Of a DNA stretch of 64,000 nucleotides, positions 8,515 through 16,276 are shown in pieces. The stretch is from contig NZ_QUNS01000006.1 of the NCBI RefSeq assembly GCF_003387615.1, positions 124,001 to 188,000 on the forward strand. Direction: 5' to 3'. Source of the stretch: Tenacibaculum gallaicum (GTDB lineage: Bacteria; Bacteroidota; Bacteroidia; Flavobacteriales; Flavobacteriaceae). The notes under the pieces were generated by a model. That model ran no database searches, had not been told where the DNA came from, and saw only the letters and a list, made by a program, of their open reading frames with translations. The position numbers and the translations under genes are program-made. How positions within the stretch are numbered: position 1 is the stretch's first letter; each line of letters begins with the position of its first letter.

Positions 8515-8850
8515 CGTGCCGTGATAGTAGCGACCCGTGCCGTGGTGTCTTCGGAGCACGCCGTGATATCAGCGACCCATGCCTTGGTGTTAACGGAGCA
8601 TGCCGTGATATCAGCGACCCGTGCCTTGGTGTTAACGGAGCACGCCGTGATATTAGCGACCCGTGCCGTGGTGTCTTCGGAGCGCGCCGTAGTATCAGCG
8701 ACCCGTGCCGTAGTGTCTTCGGAGCATGCCGTAATATCAGCGACCCGTGCCGCGGTGTCTTCGGAGTACGCCGTGATATCAGCGACCCATGCCGTGGTGT
8801 CAACGGAGCATGCCGTGATATTAGCGACCCGTGCTGCCGTAGTGTCTGGG
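8515..8850. repeat. GC-rich 42-bp tandem repeat (minisatellite) built from 21-bp half units
   Basis: Seven complete 42-bp units run from 8536 to 8829, with a half unit before (8515-8535) and a degenerate partial unit after (8830-8850). Each unit is two related 21-bp halves of the form CRYGCCGTGRTRTCWKCGRNS; one half contains GTGTCTTCGGAGCAC, which can fold into a bulged hairpin with a C(TTCG)G loop. Base composition is close to 55-60 percent GC in a genome that is otherwise about one-third GC. Because 42 is a multiple of three and the units lack stops, long frames exist on both strands (a 14-residue periodic product each way), but neither has coding support. The array lies between the two copies of the ~75-bp element. 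Confidence 0.9.
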
Positions 8851-8994
8851 AGTATTCAGTAAAGTGTGTCAACTTGTTTAAAGTTACTTCTATTACTGAG
8901 GAGGGAAAAGCGACCCGATTAGGCTTCGTTTATAGTCCGATAAAAAAAATGCACTTTTTTATCTTATTTCCTTATATTTGAAAGTGTTAAAAAA
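8851..8994 (+). other. Intergenic stretch with a promoter for the downstream accessory genes
   Basis: Between the tandem array and repeat copy 2 no gene is seen. A good -7 element TATATTTG lies at 8973-8980, so a transcript should start near 8984, run through repeat copy 2 and enter the gene at 9083. Confidence 0.5.
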
Positions 8995-9070
8995 ATTGCT
9001 AAAAGTTCCGCATATCCTACCGTAAAAGGAATATATAAGTAATTTTATTACGTATATAAACTAGTTGAGC
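8995..9070 (+). repeat. Diverged direct repeat, copy 2, ending in an integron-like core site
   Basis: Second copy of the ~75-bp element, ending with GTTGAGC (9064-9070). That fits the GTTRRRY core of integron attC sites, and an ATG follows 12 nt later. Internally it can form ATATCCT/AGGAATAT (one bulge) and GTAAT-TTT-ATTAC hairpins. A matching 5' RYYYAAC core is not clear, so the attC reading is tentative. Confidence 0.45.
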
Positions 9071-9082
9071 ATTATTTAGGAA

Positions 9083-9646
9083 ATGACAATCATAGAAAAA
9101 TTTTGTAAAATATTAAGAGCAAGGTCTATCGAGAATAAAAAGTCATTTGATGTTTTATTTGGGGATAAACTTTATGGAAATTGTTTTTCCATTTTGAGAC
9201 AAGAACTAGATTCAATGATTCGAGTGATTTATTTACTAAATATTCCTCAAATTTCGGAAAGAGAATTGTTGATTCAAAAAACTTTGAATGGAGATAAATG
9301 GACTTTTGTAAATCATAATAATAGAGTGCAACCAATTACTGATAGAGATATGGTCAATATTGCAAGCGAATTGTGGGGATGGACTCAAAATGTTTACAAA
9401 TTTGGTTGTGCATTTATTCATTTATCTAATTATCACAACTATTTGACTGAAGACCCATTTATGGCATTATCAGAAAATGAAAAGGAAGATATAATTAATC
9501 AAATCAATAACTATCACTTTGCGAACTTAAATCTAAATTCAAACCTAGATGATATAATTCCTTATTTACCTAAAATAATGGAGAAAATCACAGCTAATTT
9601 TGAATGTAATATTTCGAATCTTGAAAAGAACGGTAATAACGATTAA
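9083..9646 (+). CDS. Unrecognised accessory protein, 187 residues
   Basis: I do not recognise this family. The product is mainly helical, with no signal peptide or membrane segment. Notable stretches are SILRQELDSMIRVIYLL near residue 33 and ELWGWTQNVYKFGCAFIHLS near residue 95. The pattern of an Arg-Gln-Glu helix followed by a [SC]xFIHLS helix is reminiscent of HEPN-like or DUF5677-like helical proteins, but this is a weak impression without a clear RxxxxH motif. The ATG begins 12 nt after the core of a repeated attC-like element. The next gene starts 6 nt after its stop, so the two probably form one transcription unit. It lies in an accessory island, so mobility is plausible. Confidence 0.6.
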   Translation: MTIIEKFCKILRARSIENKKSFDVLFGDKLYGNCFSILRQELDSMIRVIYLLNIPQISERELLIQKTLNGDKWTFVNHNNRVQPITDRDMVNIASELWGWTQNVYKFGCAFIHLSNYHNYLTEDPFMALSENEKEDIINQINNYHFANLNLNSNLDDIIPYLPKIMEKITANFECNISNLEKNGNND

Positions 9647-9652
9647 TAATAA

Positions 9653-10156
9653 ATGGCTGAATTAGTAAAAAATTTTCCAGAATGGTTCAAAGTCCTAATA
9701 GTTCTAATACCTGTTATTAGTGTATTAGTTGCGTCTTTAGCCTTTATCCTTAACCTTAGACAATCACTTCTTAATAATAAAGTTGCAAGGTCAAAAATAA
9801 TTTCTGATACTCTACATTCTTTTATGGACGATGAAACAATTCAGAAGGCATTCTATCAAATAGAATATAATGAATTTAAGTATACATCAAATTTTCACGG
9901 GTCTGATGAAGAAAAAGAAATTGACAAACTACTAAGACATTATTCGAACTTAGCACTGATGTGGAAAAATGGACTTTTAACCTTAAAAGATATTTATCCT
10001 GTTCAATATTATATAACGAGGATATATCAAAATCAAGAAATAATTAAGTATTTTGACTTTATGAGAAATTGGACTAAAACAGCAAGAATATCTAGCCATC
10101 CATTTTTAGCACTAGAAGAACTTGGAAAAGAAATAAGTAAGAAAAATAATGTCTAA
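9653..10156 (+). CDS. Unrecognised single-pass membrane protein, 167 residues (DUF4760-like appearance)
   Basis: One transmembrane helix lies near residues 14-34 (VLIVLIPVISVLVASLAFIL), followed by a helical cytosolic domain rich in charged and aromatic residues (HYSNLALMWKNGLLTL, VQYYITRIYQ). The architecture of an N-terminal anchor plus a helical domain resembles DUF4760 proteins, which lack an assigned function; I cannot confirm membership. It follows the 187-residue gene by 6 nt and likely forms a two-gene unit with it. Downstream, 10161-10191 holds a short stretch resembling the end of the ~75-bp repeat (AACTAGTCCAGTTATT). Confidence 0.6.
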   Translation: MAELVKNFPEWFKVLIVLIPVISVLVASLAFILNLRQSLLNNKVARSKIISDTLHSFMDDETIQKAFYQIEYNEFKYTSNFHGSDEEKEIDKLLRHYSNLALMWKNGLLTLKDIYPVQYYITRIYQNQEIIKYFDFMRNWTKTARISSHPFLALEELGKEISKKNNV

Positions 10157-10259
10157 TAAGATGTCCTATGAAAAGAACTAGTCCAGTTATTCAAAGTTAC
10201 TATATTTATTTTTTAACTCTTACATATTAATAATTTTAGGGTGTTGAATTGTTGGTGAA

Positions 10260-11438
10260 CTACAATTTGTCCAACTCACTTACAATAAGATCACATCCTT
10301 TTTCTATTTCCTCGTCAGAAATAGTTAGTGGAGGCGTAATACGAATTGCTCTTCCTTCAAAAAGTAACCAGAATAAAATTAGCCCTTTGTCTAAACAGTT
10401 TAAAATTACTTGTGAGGCAGCTTCAGGAGTATCTACTAATAAAGCAAGCATTAATCCTTTTCCTCTAATTTCTTTAACAACAGGATGATTTTTAAAGGTA
10501 TCTCGAATAATTTTTTCTTTTCGTAAGGCTTCATCCATTAGGTTAGTAGCAATAATTTCTTGCACCGTAGCTAAACCAGCACTCGCAATAACAGGATGAC
10601 CGCCAAACGTGGTAATATGCCCTAATTTCGGGTGTTCTTTTAAACAATCCATTATTTCAAAAGAAGCAATAAAAGCTCCGATAGGCATTCCGCCACCTAA
10701 TCCTTTACCTGTAATAATAATATCTGGGGTAACATTGTAATTTTCAAACCCCCAAAATTTCCCTGTACGTCCAACTCCTGATTGAATTTCATCTAAAATT
10801 AACAAGGCGCCAACTTCTTCACAACGTTGTTTTACTTTTGTTAAATAATTATTTTTAGGTTCAATAAATCCTGCACCACCTTGAATAGTTTCAAGGATAA
10901 TACCCGCTGTATTGGTAGTGATTTTTTCTAAATCTAGCTCGTTGTTGTATTCAATAAACTTACTTCCTGGAATTAACGGACGAAAAGCACGATTTTGTTG
11001 TTCTGCTCCACAAACACTCATAGCACCTTGTGTATTTCCATGATACGCATTTTTAGCCGCAATAACTTCACTTCTGCCTGTAAAACGTTTGGCTAATTTT
11101 AGAGCTCCTTCAGTCGCTTCGGTACCTGAATTTACTAGGTAAACAGATGATAGGTTAGGAGGTAAGGTAGCAGCTAAAGTTTTACACAATTCTAATTGTG
11201 GTTTTTGGATAAACTCTCCATACACCATTACATGGGTATATTGTTCCAATTGATTTTTTATAGCTTCATTTATCCTAGGGTGGTTATGTCCTAAACTATT
11301 TGCAGAAACTCCTGCAACAAAGTCTAACATCGCTTTTCCGTTGCTATCATAAATATAACTTCCTTTGGCGTGTGAAATTTCAATAGCTAATGGGTGAGGT
11401 GTGGTTTGACCTTGGTATTTAAAAAAATCGTCTTTCAC
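10260..11438 (-). CDS. Class III PLP-dependent aminotransferase (aspartate/ornithine aminotransferase family)
   Basis: A fold-type I aminotransferase of the class III subgroup. It carries NSGTEATEGALKLA at about 103, the PLP-contacting LDEIQSGVGRTGKFWGFE at about 215, and the Schiff-base lysine K245 in TGKGLGGGMPIGAF. A TTFGGHP motif near 275 is typical of acetylornithine, ornithine and alanine-glyoxylate transaminase 2 relatives. The 392-residue length is normal. The substrate cannot be fixed from sequence; there is no arginine or proline biosynthesis neighbour. The OstA-like gene is transcribed in the same direction and ends 5 nt before this start, so they probably share a transcript. Confidence 0.9.
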   Translation of the reverse strand: MKDDFFKYQGQTTPHPLAIEISHAKGSYIYDSNGKAMLDFVAGVSANSLGHNHPRINEAIKNQLEQYTHVMVYGEFIQKPQLELCKTLAATLPPNLSSVYLVNSGTEATEGALKLAKRFTGRSEVIAAKNAYHGNTQGAMSVCGAEQQNRAFRPLIPGSKFIEYNNELDLEKITTNTAGIILETIQGGAGFIEPKNNYLTKVKQRCEEVGALLILDEIQSGVGRTGKFWGFENYNVTPDIIITGKGLGGGMPIGAFIASFEIMDCLKEHPKLGHITTFGGHPVIASAGLATVQEIIATNLMDEALRKEKIIRDTFKNHPVVKEIRGKGLMLALLVDTPEAASQVILNCLDKGLILFWLLFEGRAIRITPPLTISDEEIEKGCDLIVSELDKL

Positions 11439-11443
11439 AGGAA

Positions 11444-13084
11444 CTATTTTAACTTTTTAAGATTTGGATTTTGTTGTTCTTTCTTGTTTTTTGAAGTTTC
11501 TTCGATAAACTGTTCCCTAGCTTCTTTAACAACATCAGGTTGTTTTTTTCTTTTTGAAGGAACGGTAGAAGTAGCGTCTTTCAAAAAAATATCTTCAACA
11601 GTTAGGGGCTGTTCATCTCCTCTCCATAAAAAGCCTTTAAATTTTTTCTCATCTGAAGGGAATTCAGAAGGAGGAAAAGTTTTTCCTTCAGATTTTTTAA
11701 AGTATTTAGTTTGTGTTATTTCTCCATCTTCTAAAATAAACTCAATATCACTTGCAATTTCTTTTGTGATAGTTTCTAATTCTTGTGTTTTTTCGTTATT
11801 ACTGTAGTATAAAGATTCAGCATTACCCTTAACTAACATTGTTCTTAATTCTCCTTTTTCAAACTTTCCATAAATATTCCTTCCTTTAATTTGATTAAAG
11901 TTTTCTGTATGAACGGAGTCTTGTTGAATCATAAAACCATTTTGTAATACTTTTAAAGAGTCAAGTTTGTTTGTTTCTTTATTAGATACTAACTGAATAC
12001 TGTCACCTGTTATTTGGCTATTATTAGACCACAGAATAGGTCTGTTAAACATTCTGGTTAACCCTGTTTCTTGACTAGTATGAATGGAGTCACATTTACC
12101 CTGTAAATCGGACTTGAATATTTTTACATTGTTAAAAATTCTAGCAATTCGTTTTTCAGGTTTACCGGTTAATAAAATTTTATCGCCTGCAACATGCATA
12201 GAATCTTTTTCAAATACAGAAATAGCAACGGCTCTATCAATTATAAATAATGAATCTTTGAGTTCATATAACTCAGCATAATTTCCTTTAGCAACCATAT
12301 TTTGAACGGTATCAACTACTTTTATATTGTTGGTTGCTGAGGCAAAACCGTTACGTTTATCGTAGTACAAGCTATCAGCAGAAACGGTTCGCTCTTTCAA
12401 GAACAATTTTGCGCGTTTTACAAAATAAGAAATATCGGTATTTGTGTCGTAAAAACCTCTTTCAGAATATACTTTTGTACTATCTTTTAAATTAGTAATG
12501 GTACTTGGCCCGTATAAGTAGGCTAAGTTAGTATTGGTATAATAGTCTAAATGGTCAGACTCTAAATGGTTTTCTGGATTAACAACTGTTACTTTAGATT
12601 TTGCAGTGAACTTTTTTTCTCTTAAAAGATAGGTTCCTTTTTCACTTTTTAAGGTGTTTTTAGTATCGCGAATAGTTCCTCCGTTGGGATAATATAATAT
12701 TTGATTAATTCTATCAAAATGAAGCGTATCTGTTTTTAGCGTCATTTCTTTATCGTTTATTTCTACATTTCCCCAAGATTTAGCTTTTTTAGTGTTTCCG
12801 TTATAGGTAGCAAAATCACTATATTGAATAATACTATCTCCTTGTTCGATAATAACTTCTCCAATAGCTTTAAATAAATTTTTGTTTTTATAAAGTAACG
12901 CTCTTTTACAATCTAAAGTAGCTCCTTCGTGAGACATTTTAACTTTCCCTATTAATAAGGTAGCTCCTGGGTATTTACTTTCATCAGCAGTACTTATTTC
13001 AGTAGAAAGTATTTTTATTTTTTTTGTTTGAGAAAAACTTACAACAGAGAATAATATAAAAATTAGTAGAAATAGTTTTTTCAA
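11444..13084 (-). CDS. OstA/LptA-like lipopolysaccharide-transport domain protein
   Basis: The product has an N-terminal signal peptide (KKLFLLIFILFSVVSFSQ), then repeated beta-rich segments of the OstA type: DCKRALLYKN, QYSDFATYNGNTKKAKSWGN, ESDHLDYYTNTNLAYLYGP and KVYSERGFYDT. These resemble the beta-jellyroll repeats of LptA and the N-terminus of LptD. At about 547 residues it is much longer than LptA, as usual for Bacteroidota OstA-like proteins. I take the TTG at 13084 as start because a -7 element TATTTTTG (13104-13111) implies transcription begins near 13098; an upstream in-frame TTG at 13129 lies before that point. The expected location is the periplasm, bridging the envelope for LPS export. 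The C-terminal ~80 residues are charged and disordered. Confidence 0.82.
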   Translation of the reverse strand: MKKLFLLIFILFSVVSFSQTKKIKILSTEISTADESKYPGATLLIGKVKMSHEGATLDCKRALLYKNKNLFKAIGEVIIEQGDSIIQYSDFATYNGNTKKAKSWGNVEINDKEMTLKTDTLHFDRINQILYYPNGGTIRDTKNTLKSEKGTYLLREKKFTAKSKVTVVNPENHLESDHLDYYTNTNLAYLYGPSTITNLKDSTKVYSERGFYDTNTDISYFVKRAKLFLKERTVSADSLYYDKRNGFASATNNIKVVDTVQNMVAKGNYAELYELKDSLFIIDRAVAISVFEKDSMHVAGDKILLTGKPEKRIARIFNNVKIFKSDLQGKCDSIHTSQETGLTRMFNRPILWSNNSQITGDSIQLVSNKETNKLDSLKVLQNGFMIQQDSVHTENFNQIKGRNIYGKFEKGELRTMLVKGNAESLYYSNNEKTQELETITKEIASDIEFILEDGEITQTKYFKKSEGKTFPPSEFPSDEKKFKGFLWRGDEQPLTVEDIFLKDATSTVPSKRKKQPDVVKEAREQFIEETSKNKKEQQNPNLKKLK

Positions 13085-13103
13085 AATAATACGATTTAAT
13101 GCA

Positions 13104-13111
13104 CAAAAATA
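13104..13111 (-). promoter_or_regulatory. -7 element for the OstA-like/aminotransferase transcript
   Basis: TATTTTTG on the minus strand matches TAnnTTTG, 20 nt upstream of the TTG start at 13084. It decides between two candidate starts. Confidence 0.5.
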
Positions 13112-13189
13112 ATGAAAAGAATATGCCAAAATCTTAATAAAGAAATAAAATTATCAAGATAAATAAAAGGTTGTCACTTAGTAAATGGT

Positions 13190-13197
13190 TAATTTTG
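13190..13197 (+). promoter_or_regulatory. -7 element for the PLP decarboxylase gene
   Basis: TAATTTTG matches TAnnTTTG, 26 nt upstream of the ATG at 13223. A TTG lies 16 nt further upstream, closer than the usual 19. Confidence 0.45.
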
Positions 13198-13222
13198 TAA
13201 CAAATTAAAAAATTATAAAGAT

Positions 13223-14653
13223 ATGAGCGCTCATTTTGATTTATCAAAAGAAGAGATGAAATCTTACGGATATAAAATTGTTGATATAATTGCAGAACAT
13301 TGGGCTACGTTAGAGCAAAAAAAGCCTGTAGCCAGTGCCTCTAGAAAAGAAATGGACAGTATTTTCTTACAAGAAGCTCCAAATGATGGTATGCCAGCCG
13401 AAAAGGTGTTAGATTTTGTGATGGACAATGTAATACCTAATAGTACTGTTGTTTCGCATCCTAAAGCGTATTCATTTGTACCTGGACCGAGTAACTTCAT
13501 TAGTACCATGGCAGATAGCTTAGCAACAGGATTCAATATTTTTTCTGGTGGATGGATGGTTTCTCCTGCAGCAGCAGAGTTAGAAATTGTTACAATGAAC
13601 TGGTTATTAAAAATGTACAATTTTCCTATAGAAAAAGGAGGAGGGATTTTTACCAGTGGTGGTTCTATGGCAAATTTAACAGCTTTGGTTACTGCTAGAC
13701 GCTTAAAATGTGGAGACGATTTTTCTAAAGCCGTAATTTATTTGTCAGATCAGGCACACTCTTCAAATATTAAAGCAATTCGTGTTTTAGGATTTAAAAA
13801 AGAGCAAATTAGAGTTTTACCAACTGATTTAGAGTTTAGAATTAGTATTAACAAACTAAAAAATGCTATCGCAAAAGATCGATTAGAAGGTTTACAACCG
13901 TTTTGTTATATCGCTTCTGCAGGAACTACAAATACTGGTACTGTAGACCCTTTAGATGAAATAGCAGATATTTGTGAAGAAGAAAATTTATGGTTCCATA
14001 TTGATGGGGCATATGGTGGAGCAGCTATTTTATCAAAAAAAGGAGCAAAAGCTTTGCGTGGAATTGAACGTGCTGATTCACTTACTGTAGATCCGCATAA
14101 ATGGTTTTATCAACCTTATGAAATTGGATGTTTATTAGTAAAAGATGCTTCTTGGTTAAGTGGCACTTTTAGTGAAAAACCTGAATATTTACGTGATATT
14201 GAAGGAAATGAATCTGAGATTAACTTTTACGATTATGGAATTCAGTTAACAAGACGTTTTAGAGCACTAAAGTTTTATATGTCTATTAAAACATATGGAT
14301 TAAATGCTTTTAAAGAAGCTGTAACTTACAACATTCAATTAGCTGATGATGTAGAGAAAATGTTACGCAAGAGTAGAGACTGGGAAATTATTTCTCCTGC
14401 AACCTTAGCAGTAATCAATTTTAGGTATAACCCTATCGGGTTGAATTTATCAGAAAAAGAAATTGATAAATTAAATCAGAAAATTTCTCAAAAGATAATG
14501 GACTCTAGAGAAGCGTTTTTAGTAACTACTATATTGAATAAACAGGTAGTGCTTAGAATGTGTTTGATTAACCCTAAAACGACAATGGGAGATATTAATG
14601 AAACCTTGGAGCTGTGTAGCCAATTTGGTGAAGAAATTTTAAAAGATAAATAA
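13223..14653 (+). CDS. PLP-dependent group II amino-acid decarboxylase (aromatic/aspartate type)
   Basis: The product belongs to the group II decarboxylases (aromatic-L-amino-acid, histidine, tyrosine and glutamate relatives). Visible motifs are FTSGGSMANLTAL at about 143, WFHIDGAYGGAAIL near 257, and the PLP lysine K293 in VDPHKWFYQP. The C-terminal RALKFYMSIKTYG stretch matches aromatic-amino-acid decarboxylases. The 476-residue length is standard. The substrate is not determinable; flavobacterial entries are often labelled pyridoxal-dependent decarboxylase or aspartate aminotransferase family. It is monocistronic with its own promoter and a terminator at 14658-14681. Confidence 0.92.
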   Translation: MSAHFDLSKEEMKSYGYKIVDIIAEHWATLEQKKPVASASRKEMDSIFLQEAPNDGMPAEKVLDFVMDNVIPNSTVVSHPKAYSFVPGPSNFISTMADSLATGFNIFSGGWMVSPAAAELEIVTMNWLLKMYNFPIEKGGGIFTSGGSMANLTALVTARRLKCGDDFSKAVIYLSDQAHSSNIKAIRVLGFKKEQIRVLPTDLEFRISINKLKNAIAKDRLEGLQPFCYIASAGTTNTGTVDPLDEIADICEEENLWFHIDGAYGGAAILSKKGAKALRGIERADSLTVDPHKWFYQPYEIGCLLVKDASWLSGTFSEKPEYLRDIEGNESEINFYDYGIQLTRRFRALKFYMSIKTYGLNAFKEAVTYNIQLADDVEKMLRKSRDWEIISPATLAVINFRYNPIGLNLSEKEIDKLNQKISQKIMDSREAFLVTTILNKQVVLRMCLINPKTTMGDINETLELCSQFGEEILKDK

Positions 14654-14657
14654 TTAA

Positions 14658-14681
14658 AAAGGGGCTAAAAGCTCCTTTTTT
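14658..14681 (+). terminator. Terminator of the PLP decarboxylase gene
   Basis: AGGGGCT-AAA-AGCTCCT stem (one G-T pair) followed by TTTTT, starting 5 nt after the stop codon. Confidence 0.8.
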
Positions 14682-14687
14682 GTTTTC

Positions 14688-14701
14688 ATGATAAAAATCA
14701 T
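14688..14701 (+). promoter_or_regulatory. FNR/CRP-family binding palindrome of the nirK operon
   Basis: ATGAT-AAAA-ATCAT is a perfect 5+5 palindrome close to the FNR consensus TTGAT-N4-ATCAA. Its centre lies about 40-41 bp before the predicted transcription start near 14735 (given the -7 box TAGTTTTG at 14724-14731), the standard class II activator position. Confidence 0.6.
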
Positions 14702-14723
14702 ATTTCATAAGCTTTTCTGTTAG

Positions 14724-14731
14724 TAGTTTTG
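14724..14731 (+). promoter_or_regulatory. -7 element of the nirK operon promoter
   Basis: TAGTTTTG matches TAnnTTTG. No TTTG -33 element sits at 19 nt spacing, which fits a promoter dependent on the activator bound at 14688-14701. Confidence 0.55.
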
Positions 14732-14763
14732 TTTAATAAAAGATAAAAAAGTCTTTTATTAAA
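14732..14763 (+). repeat. 12-bp perfect inverted repeat at the start of the nirK transcript
   Basis: TTTAATAAAAGA, an 8-nt loop, then TCTTTTATTAAA. It begins immediately after the -7 box, so it forms the 5' end of the mRNA: either a protecting hairpin or an operator overlapping the start site. Confidence 0.7.
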
Positions 14764-14792
14764 GGTATTAATAACTACATCAATAGAGAGAA

Positions 14793-16247
14793 ATGAAACA
14801 AGTGAAAACAATTTCAATGATTTTAGCAGCTATGTGTTTAATAACAAGCTGTAAAAATGAAAAACCTGAAGGCTTAGCCATGAAAGATGCTTCAGGTATA
14901 GCAATTAAAGGAACTATAGAAGCTGAGTTAACTGCTCCACCTCATGTTCCAGCACCTGTAGGCAACAGAACAGCTAAAAAGTTATTAGTAAACATGGAAA
15001 TTCTTGAAAAAGAAGGAACTATGACAGATGGTGTAGAGTATGTGTATTGGACGTTTGGAGGCTCTGTTCCAGGGAGTTTTATAAGAACTAGAGTAGGAGA
15101 TGAAGTAGAATTTACACTATCAAATCACCCAGATAATAGATTACCTCATAATATTGATTTACATGCAGTAACAGGTCCAGGTGGGGGAGCAACTTCTTCA
15201 TTTGTAGCTCCTGGTCATGAAAAAACATTTTCATTTAAAGCCTTAAATCCAGGGTTATATGTGTATCACTGTGCTACTGCGCCTGTAGGAATGCATATTG
15301 CTAACGGAATGTATGGTTTAATTTTAGTGGAACCAGAAGGAGGATTACCAAAAGTAGACAAAGAATACTACATTATGCAAGGTGATTTCTATACAAAGGG
15401 AGAGAATGGAGAACCAGGTTTACAGGCTTTTGATATGAGAAAAGCAGTAAAAGAAGATGCCGATTATGTAGTGTTTAACGGAAGCGTAGGAGCTTTAACT
15501 GGAGATAATGCAATTACTGCTAATGTAGGAGAAACAGTACGTTTATTTGTTGGTAATGGTGGACCTAATTTAACGTCGTCTTTTCACGTAATTGGTGAAA
15601 TTTTTGACAATGTTCATGTTGAAGGGGGTTCTGTAATTAATAAAAATGTACAAACAACATCAATACCAGCAGGTGGAGCTGCTATTGTGGACTTTAAAGT
15701 AGATGTTCCAGGTACGTTTATTTTAGTAGATCATGCTATTTTTAGAGCTTTTAACAAAGGAGCTTTAGGAATGTTGAAAGTAAAAGGTGAAGAGAAAAAG
15801 AAAATTTATTCAGGAGTAAAACAAGAGGGAATTTACAATCCTGAAGGAGGTACTATTCAAGAAATGCCTAATGGTAAAGAAGAAGAGGTTGTAGTAAAGC
15901 CACAAGATAAATCATTAGCACAGAAAATAGCAGACGGAAAACAAATTTATACAAAAACTTGCTTTGCATGTCACCAAGCGAACGGAGAAGGAATTCCAAA
16001 TGCATTTCCTCCTTTAGCAAAATCAGATTATTTAAATGCTGACGTTAAGAGAGCTATTGATATTGTTTTACACGGTAAAACAGGAGAAATAACAGTAAAT
16101 GGTCAAAAGTATAATAGTGTAATGACCAAACAAGCTTTAAACAATCAAGAAGTAGCAGATGTTCTTACTTATGTTTACAATTCTTGGGGTAATAATAAAA
16201 CCAATGTTAGTGTAAATGCTGTACTAGAAGTAAAAAGCGCTCACTAA
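14793..16247 (+). CDS. nirK: Copper-containing nitrite reductase with C-terminal cytochrome c domain
   Basis: Reduces nitrite to nitric oxide. The N-terminus is a lipoprotein signal with lipobox Cys at residue 20 (LITSC). Two cupredoxin domains follow. Type 1 copper ligands are visible as H119, C160, H168 and M173 ([24 protein letters not shown]). Type 2 ligands are likely H124, H159 and H314 (LVDHAIF), with the catalytic His candidate H265 in SSFHVIGE. A class I cytochrome c domain is fused at the end, with heme motif CFACH at 390-394 and M444 as axial-ligand candidate, so electrons can enter directly. Length 484 residues suits NirK plus cytochrome. The gene heads an operon with the FGE-like and SCO genes. 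Activation by an FNR/DNR-type regulator is inferred from the upstream palindrome. Confidence 0.95.
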   Translation: MKQVKTISMILAAMCLITSCKNEKPEGLAMKDASGIAIKGTIEAELTAPPHVPAPVGNRTAKKLLVNMEILEKEGTMTDGVEYVYWTFGGSVPGSFIRTRVGDEVEFTLSNHPDNRLPHNIDLHAVTGPGGGATSSFVAPGHEKTFSFKALNPGLYVYHCATAPVGMHIANGMYGLILVEPEGGLPKVDKEYYIMQGDFYTKGENGEPGLQAFDMRKAVKEDADYVVFNGSVGALTGDNAITANVGETVRLFVGNGGPNLTSSFHVIGEIFDNVHVEGGSVINKNVQTTSIPAGGAAIVDFKVDVPGTFILVDHAIFRAFNKGALGMLKVKGEEKKKIYSGVKQEGIYNPEGGTIQEMPNGKEEEVVVKPQDKSLAQKIADGKQIYTKTCFACHQANGEGIPNAFPPLAKSDYLNADVKRAIDIVLHGKTGEITVNGQKYNSVMTKQALNNQEVADVLTYVYNSWGNNKTNVSVNAVLEVKSAH

Positions 16248-16276
16248 AAACGTAGTTAAAATTTAAATTAAAAGAA

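Noticed and set aside
8515..8850. CRISPR array
   Set aside because: The units are contiguous with no unique spacers and no cas genes are present in the window.
8510..8872. Two long overlapping frames on opposite strands in the tandem array (about 113 and 120 codons)
   Set aside because: Both follow automatically from a stop-free 42-bp repeat. Neither has a promoter, a credible start or non-repetitive coding sequence; I list the array as a repeat instead.
13085..13129. Upstream TTG start for the OstA-like gene
   Set aside because: The -7 promoter element lies downstream of it, and the extension hides the signal peptide.
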